From the NCBI RefSeq assembly GCF_001510715.1, contig NZ_LMTJ01000003.1, positions 236,972-300,971 of the forward strand: DNA of 64,000 bases, given 5' to 3'. A program made the translations under genes and the position numbers. The stretch comes from Bacillus sp. FJAT-29814. GTDB taxonomy: Bacteria > Bacillota > Bacilli > Bacillales > Cytobacillaceae. The notes under the pieces were generated by a model that saw only the letters and a list, made by a program, of their open reading frames with translations, was not told where the DNA came from and made no database searches. Positions 1-7,443 of the stretch are shown here, one piece after another; position 1 is the first letter of the stretch, and the number at the start of each line of letters is the position of its first letter.

Positions 1-1391
1 AGCTTTACCGGATCAAAAACTGGATCCTTGCCGTCTTTCAGCTGTGCCTCGTAGTCTTTCAGCACTTTCAGGGTAGGTTTGGTGAGCAGTAGAATCGCGA
101 TAATGTTCAGCCAAGCCATACTTCCTACGCCGACGTCACCTAATGCCCACGCCATAGACGCTGTTTTCACGCTTCCATAGAATACCATTCCACAAATGAC
201 TATTTTCAGAGCAAAAATTGTCCATGGACGCTTTGTTTTTCTATTAATATAGGCAAGGTTTGTTTCTGCCATGTAATAGTAGGCCATGATTGTTGTAAAA
301 GCGAAGAAGAATAAAGATAATGCTACGAATGGAGCACCAAAGCCAGGGAAAACTGACTCAACGGCAGCCTGAGTATACCCAGGACCTGGTTCGATGTCAG
401 CCAAGTTGTTGACGATCGCCGGCTTGTCATCAGGCGTAACATTGTACATGCCAGTAATAATGATCATAAAGGCTGTGGCAGAGCAAACCAATAATGTATC
501 TACGTAGACGGAGAATGCCTGGACAATCCCTTGTTTTGCAGGATGGGATACTTCTGCTGCTGCAGCGGCATGCGGACCGGTACCTTGGCCGGCTTCATTG
601 GAGTAAATCCCGCGTTTTACACCCCAAGAAATCGCAGCACCCAAAATACCGCCAAATGCAGCGTCTGCACCAAAGGCACTTGAGAAAATCAGTCTTAGAA
701 CCTCAGGCACTTGTGAAATGTTCATGAACGTGATTAATAGCGCTACAATTATATAACCTGCAGCCATAAACGGAACGACAAACTCGGCAACACGGGCAAT
801 TCGTTTTACGCCGCCGAAAATAATGATGGCAAGCAATACAACTAGCAAAGCACCAGTGATTGCAGGGCTAATTCCGAAAGCGTTTTCAACACTTAAGGCG
901 ATACTATTTGCCTGAACGCCAGGCAAGAGAAGTCCTGTAGCAATTACCGTTACAACGGCAAATAACACTGCATACCATTTAATCTTTAATCCTTTTTCTA
1001 TGTAGTATGCAGGACCGCCGCGGAATAGGCCATCTTGTTTTACTTTATAAATTTGCCCTAAAGTAGATTCAATAAATGCGGAAGCGGCTCCAAGGAAAGC
1101 CATAGCCCACATCCAGAACACCGCACCAGGGCCACCAAAGGCAATAGCAGTTGCTACCCCGGCGATATTACCGGTTCCGACCCGTCCTGAAAGCGCCAGT
1201 GATAGTGCTTGGAAAGAAGAGATTCCGGCTTCGGATTTGCCGCCTTTAAACATCAACCCGTAGATGTCTTTCATATGTCTTACTTGTAGACCCCTTGTTA
1301 CGATTGTGTAAAACAACCCTACCCCTAAACAAAGATAAATGAGTGCTTGGCTCCAAATAATATCATTAAGCCAATTAACAACTGTCTCCAT
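1..1391 (-). CDS. Sodium:alanine/glycine symporter, AlsT/AgcS family (3' end outside window)
   Basis: Integral membrane carrier that takes up a small neutral amino acid (alanine, glycine or glutamine in characterised relatives) with sodium. The ATG at 1391 follows an AAAGGGGG ribosome binding site, and the frame stays open to the window edge, giving at least 463 residues, close to the family's usual 460-490. Visible family signatures are the early SGRVGTGNIAGVA segment, the GGPAYYIEKGL loop, and the EAGQGTGPHAAAAA motif in the middle. Many hydrophobic helices follow. The substrate cannot be read from sequence. It stands alone, divergent from nothing, with its own promoter region to the right. 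Confidence 0.93.
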   Translation of the reverse strand, partial: METVVNWLNDIIWSQALIYLCLGVGLFYTIVTRGLQVRHMKDIYGLMFKGGKSEAGISSFQALSLALSGRVGTGNIAGVATAIAFGGPGAVFWMWAMAFLGAASAFIESTLGQIYKVKQDGLFRGGPAYYIEKGLKIKWYAVLFAVVTVIATGLLLPGVQANSIALSVENAFGISPAITGALLVVLLAIIIFGGVKRIARVAEFVVPFMAAGYIIVALLITFMNISQVPEVLRLIFSSAFGADAAFGGILGAAISWGVKRGIYSNEAGQGTGPHAAAAAEVSHPAKQGIVQAFSVYVDTLLVCSATAFMIIITGMYNVTPDDKPAIVNNLADIEPGPGYTQAAVESVFPGFGAPFVALSLFFFAFTTIMAYYYMAETNLAYINRKTKRPWTIFALKIVICGMVFYGSVKTASMAWALGDVGVGSMAWLNIIAILLLTKPTLKVLKDYEAQLKDGKDPVFDPVK

Positions 1392-1504
1392 AAAATTCCC
1401 CCTTTGTCCTTTAATGCTTCTTAATTATATAACAATTTTGTTATTAAATAAAGAATATTCCATATATTTTGAATATTATTGCGAAATAATATCTTTTAAA
1501 AGAG

Positions 1505-1538
1505 TGTAAAAAACACGCTGAACAAGTGATTCAGCGTG
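1505..1538 (-). terminator. Rho-independent terminator of the MMPL gene
   Basis: A perfect 9-bp stem (CACGCTGAA / TTCAGCGTG, 1514-1538) is followed, on the minus strand, by a run of six T. It lies about 20 bp past the MMPL stop codon. Confidence 0.85.
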
Positions 1539-1557
1539 CAAATGGATGAATGTTCCT

Positions 1558-4500
1558 CTAATTTTTTCTAAATGGCCACCAGTTGGCTTCACCAAAGGTC
1601 CTTACCATGACTGGAACAAACAATGGCAGAACAACCAAGGCATATAAAGCTAGCCCGATTAGGAGAATCGTGGCAATTTGCAGTAATGACAATACTCCGG
1701 ATGGCATCATCGCTGCAAAGGTTCCTCCGAGGATAATTGCTGCTGATATGATGACGGAGCCCATTTTCTTCATCGATTCGTGAATTGCTTGTTCTACTGG
1801 CAAGTCTTTAAATTCGTTGAAGCGGTCCATTAAGAAAATGCTGTAGTCAATTCCAAGTGCAACCAAAATGACGAAAGCAAAGAATGGTACCGCCCAGCTT
1901 ATGCCGGTATAACCCAGCCAATTCATGAAAATTACTTCGGAAATGGACATCGATGTATAATAGGTCAGGATTAACGAGCCTATTAGGTAAATTGGCATAA
2001 TGAACGAGCGCAGCAGGATGATGAGGATTATGCTGATCCCGGTAAGCATCAGGATAACCGTTCGTGTATAATCCGCTTTGGAAATGGAATCTAAATCCTT
2101 ATGCATGCTCGATACCCCGCCGATGGCAACCTTAGCATTTTCAAGTTTCGTATCCTTGACGGCACGTTCAACTGCTTGCTTGATCGCTGGGATTTGGTCA
2201 ATGGCATCGTTGGAATAAGGGTTCTTATTAAAAACGACATCGATTGTCATCACTTTTCGATCCTTGGACATATAGGTGTCCAACACAGGCTCGAACTCTT
2301 CGCTATTCAGCATGTCTTCCGGAATATAGAACCCATTTCGCTCCTGCTTGGATACACCTGTCAGGTAATCTTGGGCAGATGTTAAGCCGTCCGAAACCTG
2401 GTTTAATCCATCGGCACTCTGTGATAAGCCGTCTGAAAGCTGGGTAATTTGGCTGCCAATTGATTCGAATCCTGTCAGCAGCTCTTGCTGGCCATTGGAT
2501 ATACCGGTAAGTCCATCTGTGAATTTCGGCAAGTTGGTGACGATTTGTCCTTGGCCGTCACCCATTTGATAGAGTCCTGTCTCCAACTTTTCAAGGCCAG
2601 GAAGCAGCAGGTCCATGCCTTTTACCAGTTGCTCTTGACCCGCGATAAGCTGGGAAAATCCAGTATCGGCACTAGTAAGTCCTTCATTTATTTGTTTTAG
2701 TGCTCCAGCCAATTGCATTGTAGCCATTTGAGCGCCAGGTGCTTGCGGATTGCCTGGGATCCCTTTTATTGTCATTTTAATAGTTTGGTAGTCCGGGCTT
2801 TGAATAATCGCCGGATATTCTTTTTCTAGATTTGAAAAGTTTGTATCAAGAGCAGTTAGACTTTGATTGAGCGTTTGCAGATTGCCGGAGATTTCGCCAA
2901 GACCGGCATGTGCTTTTTGATAACCGGCTAATAATTCCTTGCTCTTCTCTAAGGCCATGGCTGAATTTGATTGTATTTGAGCGAAGCCTTTTCTAATTTC
3001 AGTTGCCCCTAATGAACCATCCTTAATTCCAGTTTCAATAGCTGAGAGTCCGGTTTGAACTTTAGTCAGGTTATTTTTGATTTCCGTCGTTCCTTTAATT
3101 AATTGATCAATCCCATTTGTTGCCTGTTCCATTTTCGGCTGGTTTGCCGCCATTTGGCTGCTGGCATCGGCGAGACCGTCGCTGATTTGTTTAATTCCCT
3201 CGTTCCCCTGGTCTAGGCCATCGCTTAATGATTCGACCTGCTTGGAGATGTATAGGTCGTCAATTGGTTTTCCGATCGGGCGGGTGAGAGAACGAACCGT
3301 TTTGACATCATCGATCTTGTTCAGCTCTTGGCTGATACTTTCGGTAATGGCCACATAATCGGCCGTATTCATCTCATCATCGTTTTTAATGACAATTTGC
3401 GTCGGCATTGATTCGCCAGGACCGAATGATTCGGAAATGATGTTAAAGCCTTTAATCGAAGCATAGTCATCACTGATTTCTTCTAGTGAGTTAAATGATA
3501 ATTGATCCTTGTAAGTAAATAAGAATGGGACGGTGACGATGGCAACGAGTATAAACGCAATAAATGGGCGTTTTAAGGCAAAGCTGCCCATCGGTCCCCA
3601 AATCTTGCTGTCGCCATGTTCTAGCTTGCCTTTCGCCGGCCAGAACAATTTTTTGCCTAACACAGCCATGAAGAAAGGGACGACGGTTCCAAGTGCAAGC
3701 AATAGGATCGCAACTCCGACGGCAACGGCCGCTGCTGATTTATATAGCTGGAAGGTGGAAAACCCGATCGATGCAAATCCAATCAATACAGCGATTCCAC
3801 TGAAAAGTACCGTTTTTCCGGCCGTGCGGTATGTGGTGACAATGGCTTCTGTGACATTTTCTTCACGAGCTAGTTCCTCTTTGAACCGGCTGAGCAGCAG
3901 GATGCAATAGTCCGTTCCGATTCCAAAAAGAACTGCGACTAGGAAAATCTGGGTAAAGGTAGACAGTGGAAAATTGACTTGATCAACTAAAATCGCCACA
4001 ATCGATTGCGCGGTTAGATAGCTAAACCCTACCGTAATTAACGGAATGATTGGCGCAACTGGTGACCTGAACACAAGCAACAGTACGGCCAAAATGAACA
4101 CAACGGTAATACCCTCTGTTTTTTTTAGGCCTTCCTGGGAGTTCGTGATAAGGTCCTCGCTAATGACCCAGCTGCCAGTATAATTGTGTTCTAGCTTTAC
4201 ATCATCAACCGCTTTATTCAAGTCTTTTACAATTTCTTTTCCTTCCCGGCCATTGGCGGTAACTTGCAGTGAAACCAGGATGGTTTTCCCGTCTTTAGAA
4301 ACAAGCTGATCCTTTAATTCCTCTTGATTAAAATGAGTGAGAATTTCGGTGATGCCAAGTTCTTCCTTATTGGATTCTAGTGCTTTTATAGCTTTTTCAG
4401 CTTCGTCGAAATCTTTGTTCGTTAATTTTTTATCGCTGTGAAAAACAAGCGCCGTTTGGAGGTCGGTGCCTTTATTTTCGTTGGATTGTACATCCTTAAG

Positions 4501-4659
4501 AATTTTTTGGGCCAATGTGGATGAATATCCCTCGGGGACTGTGATTTGGCCTTTTTCCCGAACAAGGTTCTCCATATTTGGTGCTACCATGAACAAGCCG
4601 GCGATGATGGCGATCCAGGCGGCCAAAATAAACCATTTTCCTTTAATGATGGCTCTCAC
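1558..4659 (-). CDS. MMPL/RND-family exporter with large helical insert (YdgH-like)
   Basis: A 1033-residue membrane transporter of the MMPL branch of the RND superfamily, expected to export lipophilic compounds using the proton gradient. There is one N-terminal membrane helix, then a first block of membrane helices (about residues 180-370) containing the GIGTDYCILLLSRF motif, and a second block near the C-terminus with the matching ALGIDYSIFLMDRF motif. Each motif has the acidic residue used in proton relay. Between them lies an insert of over 350 residues rich in repeated GL-x-x-(I/L/V) heptad-like segments, predicted to form long extracellular helices. It is about 150 residues longer than B. 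subtilis YdgH as I remember it. It follows the MarR gene by 3 bp, which is the same arrangement as ydgG-ydgH. The likely role is drug or lipid efflux controlled by that repressor. Confidence 0.9.
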   Translation of the reverse strand: MRAIIKGKWFILAAWIAIIAGLFMVAPNMENLVREKGQITVPEGYSSTLAQKILKDVQSNENKGTDLQTALVFHSDKKLTNKDFDEAEKAIKALESNKEELGITEILTHFNQEELKDQLVSKDGKTILVSLQVTANGREGKEIVKDLNKAVDDVKLEHNYTGSWVISEDLITNSQEGLKKTEGITVVFILAVLLLVFRSPVAPIIPLITVGFSYLTAQSIVAILVDQVNFPLSTFTQIFLVAVLFGIGTDYCILLLSRFKEELAREENVTEAIVTTYRTAGKTVLFSGIAVLIGFASIGFSTFQLYKSAAAVAVGVAILLLALGTVVPFFMAVLGKKLFWPAKGKLEHGDSKIWGPMGSFALKRPFIAFILVAIVTVPFLFTYKDQLSFNSLEEISDDYASIKGFNIISESFGPGESMPTQIVIKNDDEMNTADYVAITESISQELNKIDDVKTVRSLTRPIGKPIDDLYISKQVESLSDGLDQGNEGIKQISDGLADASSQMAANQPKMEQATNGIDQLIKGTTEIKNNLTKVQTGLSAIETGIKDGSLGATEIRKGFAQIQSNSAMALEKSKELLAGYQKAHAGLGEISGNLQTLNQSLTALDTNFSNLEKEYPAIIQSPDYQTIKMTIKGIPGNPQAPGAQMATMQLAGALKQINEGLTSADTGFSQLIAGQEQLVKGMDLLLPGLEKLETGLYQMGDGQGQIVTNLPKFTDGLTGISNGQQELLTGFESIGSQITQLSDGLSQSADGLNQVSDGLTSAQDYLTGVSKQERNGFYIPEDMLNSEEFEPVLDTYMSKDRKVMTIDVVFNKNPYSNDAIDQIPAIKQAVERAVKDTKLENAKVAIGGVSSMHKDLDSISKADYTRTVILMLTGISIILIILLRSFIMPIYLIGSLILTYYTSMSISEVIFMNWLGYTGISWAVPFFAFVILVALGIDYSIFLMDRFNEFKDLPVEQAIHESMKKMGSVIISAAIILGGTFAAMMPSGVLSLLQIATILLIGLALYALVVLPLFVPVMVRTFGEANWWPFRKN

Positions 4660-4662
4660 ATG

Positions 4663-5124
4663 CTATTCCCCCAGTTCTTCCTTTTTCTTGTTGTCGAGTA
4701 TTTGGGCAAGTTTTTCATAAGTATTGATAAATGTGGTGATTTCAGTTTCATCAAATTTGGTAATGATAGATTCCACCAATTGATGGACTTTTTCCTGACA
4801 TGTTCGAAAAAGTTCCTCCCCAGCATCTGTTAACGTCAGATAGACGACTCGACGGTCATTGACATCACGGGTCCGTTCGATAAGCCCACGATCCGCCATC
4901 CGATTAATAATGGCAGTTATCGCACTTTTGTTGACATCAAAAGCATCGGCGAGTTCGGTTGAGGTACAGCAGCTGGCCTTATGGATATAACTTAAAACAT
5001 AATGCTGGTCATTGGTTAATTCATTGCCCAGTTCCGCCTTGATAAGGGATTCCGCTTTTTTATGTACCTGAAAGGAAACATTCACATAGCGGTCAATCAA
5101 GTCTTGAATTAGGGGATTATTCAT
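4663..5124 (-). CDS. MarR-family transcriptional regulator (YdgG-like)
   Basis: A 153-residue winged-helix repressor of the MarR type. The recognition-helix region reads STELADAFDVNKSAITAIINRMADRGLIER, and the wing contains RDVNDRRVVYLTLTDAG, both typical of the family. The ATG at 5124 has an AGAGGTGA ribosome binding site. It is the first gene of a two-gene operon with the MMPL exporter, and it most likely represses its own operon until a ligand binds. A nearby Cys-Cys pair (SCCTST, about residues 51-52) sits just before the recognition helix and could be redox-sensitive; this is speculation. Confidence 0.92.
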   Translation of the reverse strand: MNNPLIQDLIDRYVNVSFQVHKKAESLIKAELGNELTNDQHYVLSYIHKASCCTSTELADAFDVNKSAITAIINRMADRGLIERTRDVNDRRVVYLTLTDAGEELFRTCQEKVHQLVESIITKFDETEITTFINTYEKLAQILDNKKKEELGE

Positions 5125-5153
5125 TTGGGGTCACCTCTGATATTATTGATATT

Positions 5154-5186
5154 AGTTAAGTGATTGAACTATTCACGTGTTAAACT
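5154..5186. promoter_or_regulatory. Imperfect palindrome upstream of the marR-mmpl operon, candidate operator
   Basis: An imperfect inverted repeat with outer AGTTAAG and TTAAACT arms and inner TTGAA arms lies 30-60 bp upstream of the MarR start. The position and AT-rich two-fold symmetry suit an autoregulatory MarR site. The symmetry is incomplete, so the call is tentative. Confidence 0.4.
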
Positions 5187-5245
5187 ATAAAACAATTAAA
5201 CCATGTAGTCAATTAGGAATTATTAAAAATTATTGGGAAACAAGA

Positions 5246-5505
5246 GGGTGCCAGCGGTAAAGAAGAAGGTGTTATTTTACCCGTGGAGGGATGGAAAAGG
5301 GTATTCACGGTAAAAAAGAAGGAGTTATTTTACCCGTGGAGGGGTGAGAAAGGGTGCCCACGGTAAAAAAGAAGGTGTTATTTTACCCGTGGAGGGGTGA
5401 GAAAGGGTGCCCACGGTAAAAAAGAAGGTGTCATTTTACCCATGAAGGGGTGAGAAAGGGTGCACGCGGTAAAAAAAGTGTTATTTTTCACATGAAGGAG
5501 TTGGG
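5246..5505. repeat. Five tandem copies of a 53-bp hairpin-forming repeat
   Basis: Copies begin with GGGTG (or GGGTA) at 5246, 5299, 5352, 5405 and 5458, an exact 53-bp period. The last copy is shortened and degenerate. Each unit carries CACGGTAAAA and, about 15 bases later, TTTTACCCGTGG, which can pair into a stem-loop. Copies 3 and 4 are nearly identical and the outer ones diverge. The repeat is not part of a convincing reading frame. It fills most of the gap between the MarR promoter and the next gene. Confidence 0.9.
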
Positions 5506-5520
5506 GGGAGTAGTATGAAA

Positions 5521-5571
5521 CTTCATAGAGCGCGATTGGCAGAAAAATCGTCTGCACCGCGTCCTATGAAG
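5521..5571. repeat. Long imperfect inverted repeat (two-part hairpin)
   Basis: CTTCATAGAGCGCG at 5521 faces CGCGTCCTATGAAG ending at 5571, giving a 14-pair stem with one A-C mismatch and one G-T pair. Inside the loop GCAGA pairs with TCTGC. No T-run follows on either strand, so it does not look like a standard terminator, although it lies just 3' of the small minus-strand gene. Confidence 0.7.
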
Positions 5572-5577
5572 GCTCCA

Positions 5578-5769
5578 TCATGGCCACTGCACCTTGTAAG
5601 AATTCTTTTTCTTCTTTTTAGCAATGGATCTTATCAAATACACCCCGGCAACCAACGTCAAGACATTCAAGGAATCCCCTAAATTGATGGTCAAGCTAAT
5701 GTGGTTGTTCACTCTTACATCGTTTTTGTTGTTGTTCGTAGAAGGAAGAGTTTTAACTTCTGTACCCAA
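5578..5769 (-). CDS. Small hypothetical protein with one membrane segment
   Basis: A 63-residue protein starting from TTG at 5769, chosen because GGAGGTG lies 6 bases upstream. A longer in-frame GTG start at 5784 would overlap that ribosome binding site. The polar, asparagine-rich N-terminus is followed by one hydrophobic stretch (about residues 27-48) and then a cluster of lysines (IAKKKKKN), so the C-terminus should be cytoplasmic. I do not recognise a family. It is followed by the hairpin at 5521-5571. Confidence 0.55.
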   Translation of the reverse strand: MGTEVKTLPSTNNNKNDVRVNNHISLTINLGDSLNVLTLVAGVYLIRSIAKKKKKNSYKVQWP

Positions 5770-5844
5770 GACAAACACCTCCACAGTTTATCGGACAAGT
5801 TTATATAATTTAATCTTATTCGAGACCGACAGATTTAAGCCTAT

Positions 5845-5878
5845 AAACAAAAAAACAAGCCATACTAAGGATGGCTTG
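5845..5878 (-). terminator. Terminator of the cupredoxin membrane protein gene
   Basis: An 8-bp stem (CAAGCCAT / ATGGCTTG, 5856-5878) is followed on the minus strand by TTTTTTTG. It lies about 10 bp past the stop of the gene at 5888. Confidence 0.85.
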
Positions 5879-5887
5879 CTGATGAAC

Positions 5888-6778
5888 TTATTCAACAATT
5901 ACGGTGCCTTTAAACATATTCATGCCGCAGCTAAAGGTATATTCCCCAGTTTTGTCAGGCGTGAACGTTAATGTCGTTGTGCCAATTTTTAAATCGGCAT
6001 TGTTAATATTAAAATCCGGCATATTAAATTTCGAGAAGCAGCTATTATCTCCTGGATTTTGAATTTCCAGTTCGACCGGAGCTCCTTTTTTCACCCGAAT
6101 CACATTCGGAGAATACCCTCCGTCCGTAACAAGAATCTTCACCTTAGGTGTTGCTTGATCCGTCACGTCAATCTCCGTCTTTGCCGCAGGCTGTGTGGTC
6201 TTTGTTTGCGAAGCCTCGGCCTGTGCAGCTTCGGTTTTGACAGGGATTTCCACCCAATTACTGCTATACAAAAACAAAAACAGGGAGGCAAACACAACAC
6301 CGCCAGCAATAATAGCAAACGGCGACAATTCCTCTGTTTGAACCGAGAATTTTTGATTGGTATCAGCCAAAATAAAAAGAATGACAAGCCCAATAATCAC
6401 AATAAAAAGGCCCAATAAAATACCTAAAAGAATGATAGGATTAATGAAGATAAGTAGGACACCTAAAATGGCACCCATAATCCCGCCAAGCAAACCGAAC
6501 ATGGAACTCATCACGATGGCCAGGAGTCCAATCGGATGACCCGCCAAAAAACCAACCATGAAACCGATAATCATACTGATGCCGACAACAAGGAACATCT
6601 CTCCGGATAAAATGCCGGTTATCGTCCCGGAAAGCAACCCTGCCATCGTTGAAATGGCAATTGAAATCATCAAGCCCGGCGTTTTTGCCAGCTGCCCCTT
6701 ATTTTTGTTTAAAAGATAAATAGAATAGCCTGTTGTCGCCGCAACAATGATGGCGGAAATAATCAAAAAATATGTCAT
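5888..6778 (-). CDS. Polytopic membrane protein with C-terminal cupredoxin domain
   Basis: A 296-residue protein in two parts. Residues 1 to about 175 form roughly six hydrophobic glycine-rich helices. An alanine/threonine-rich linker follows, and residues about 205-296 form an extracytoplasmic cupredoxin-like beta domain. Metal-site candidates are the Cys, Met and His-poor segment NPGDNSCFSKFNMPDF and the C-terminal FSCGMNMFKG, which occupies the place of the copper loop in plastocyanin-like folds. It resembles the cupredoxin_1 domains found fused to copper-handling membrane proteins. A role in copper binding or export is inferred. It appears monocistronic, with its own terminator and a palindrome at the promoter that suggests dedicated regulation. 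Confidence 0.75.
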   Translation of the reverse strand: MTYFLIISAIIVAATTGYSIYLLNKNKGQLAKTPGLMISIAISTMAGLLSGTITGILSGEMFLVVGISMIIGFMVGFLAGHPIGLLAIVMSSMFGLLGGIMGAILGVLLIFINPIILLGILLGLFIVIIGLVILFILADTNQKFSVQTEELSPFAIIAGGVVFASLFLFLYSSNWVEIPVKTEAAQAEASQTKTTQPAAKTEIDVTDQATPKVKILVTDGGYSPNVIRVKKGAPVELEIQNPGDNSCFSKFNMPDFNINNADLKIGTTTLTFTPDKTGEYTFSCGMNMFKGTVIVE

Positions 6779-6789
6779 GTTTAACGCTC

Positions 6790-6821
6790 CTCTTATGGGT
6801 TACTACCATAAGAGTATTATA
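6790..6821 (-). promoter_or_regulatory. Promoter -10 plus perfect 9-bp palindrome at the transcription start
   Basis: On the minus strand TATAAT (6816-6821) is followed directly by CTCTTATGG and, 7 bases later, its exact inverse CCATAAGAG (6790-6814). The right arm abuts the AGGAG ribosome binding site of the cupredoxin gene. It could be a repressor operator covering +1, or an RNA hairpin that limits ribosome access. No clear -35 was seen. Confidence 0.6.
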
Positions 6822-6879
6822 TAGGTTAAAAAACCATTTACAGCGATAAGAATTGAACGTTTTATGAAACCTCTCAAAA

Positions 6880-7014
6880 CTATTTTTCTTTTTCGTTTTC
6901 TATTGTTTTTTTATAAATCCGTTTTAGGGTTTCATTTTGCATTTTTATTAAATCCAGCAGGAATTCTTTTTCTTCCTCTTCAAGGTCAAGTTCATCCTTT
7001 TTCTTGTCCTCCAT
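6880..7014 (-). CDS. Small charged hypothetical protein (44 aa)
   Basis: A 44-residue, strongly charged, probably helical cytoplasmic peptide (MEDKKKDELDLEEEEKEF...). The ATG at 7014 has GGGGTGA seven bases upstream, and the frame ends in TAG at 6880. The acidic first half and basic second half, with leucines at intervals, suggest a coiled coil. I do not recognise a family. The base pattern and good ribosome binding site support a real gene, but nothing says what it does. Confidence 0.6.
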   Translation of the reverse strand: MEDKKKDELDLEEEEKEFLLDLIKMQNETLKRIYKKTIENEKEK

Positions 7015-7135
7015 GCAAATCACCCCAATTTAACTGATAATTATAATTTTACCCGATTTAGCACCAGCTTTAAAGTATAGAAGGATATTAATTAGGCAAA
7101 ATTGGAGGTATTATTAAAATATTCCACAATAAGAA

Positions 7136-7164
7136 TTGACTTTTGTGATGGAGAACTATATAAT
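7136..7164 (+). promoter_or_regulatory. Sigma-A promoter of proS
   Basis: TTGACT (7136-7141), a 17-bp spacer, then TATAAT (7159-7164), immediately upstream of the T-box leader. Confidence 0.85.
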
Positions 7165-7189
7165 TTTTTCTAAAATATAGCTTGAAACA

Positions 7190-7416
7190 ATGACGGGGAT
7201 TAGTAAATTGAAGCTGTCTTACCAAGAGAGGAAACCATAGGTGCGAGGTTTCTTAAGGCAATCAGTTGAACCTGCCTCCGAGTTCTGTATCGGATATTGC
7301 TGAAGATACATGCGGATAAAATCCGTTATCATGGAAAGAGTATAAAGCAATCGCTTTATGAATTTAGGGTGGTACCGCCAGGCCTTGGTCCCTTTTTAGG
7401 ATCAAGGCCTTTTTAT
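7190..7416 (+). promoter_or_regulatory. T-box leader responding to uncharged tRNA-Pro
   Basis: The canonical T-box AGGGTGGTACCGCC is at 7366-7379. It is followed by the terminator stem GGCCTTGGTCC / GGATCAAGGCC and a T-run ending near 7416. In Stem I, CGGGG pairs with CUCCG and AAUUGA with UCAGUU, framing an internal loop whose 3' side is GAACCUGC. The specifier codon is therefore CCU (7271-7273), proline, which matches the gene below. Uncharged tRNA-Pro should stabilise the antiterminator and turn proS on. Confidence 0.95.
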
Positions 7417-7443
7417 ATTTTTAAAAAATAATGAGGTGTCAAA

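Noticed and set aside
5246..5505. CRISPR array
   Set aside because: The repeats are 53 bp back to back with no variable spacers and no cas genes.
5624..5971. 115-residue plus-strand frame across 5.6-6.0 kb
   Set aside because: It passes through the terminator at 5845-5878 and the 3' end of the cupredoxin gene; the minus-strand genes explain this DNA.
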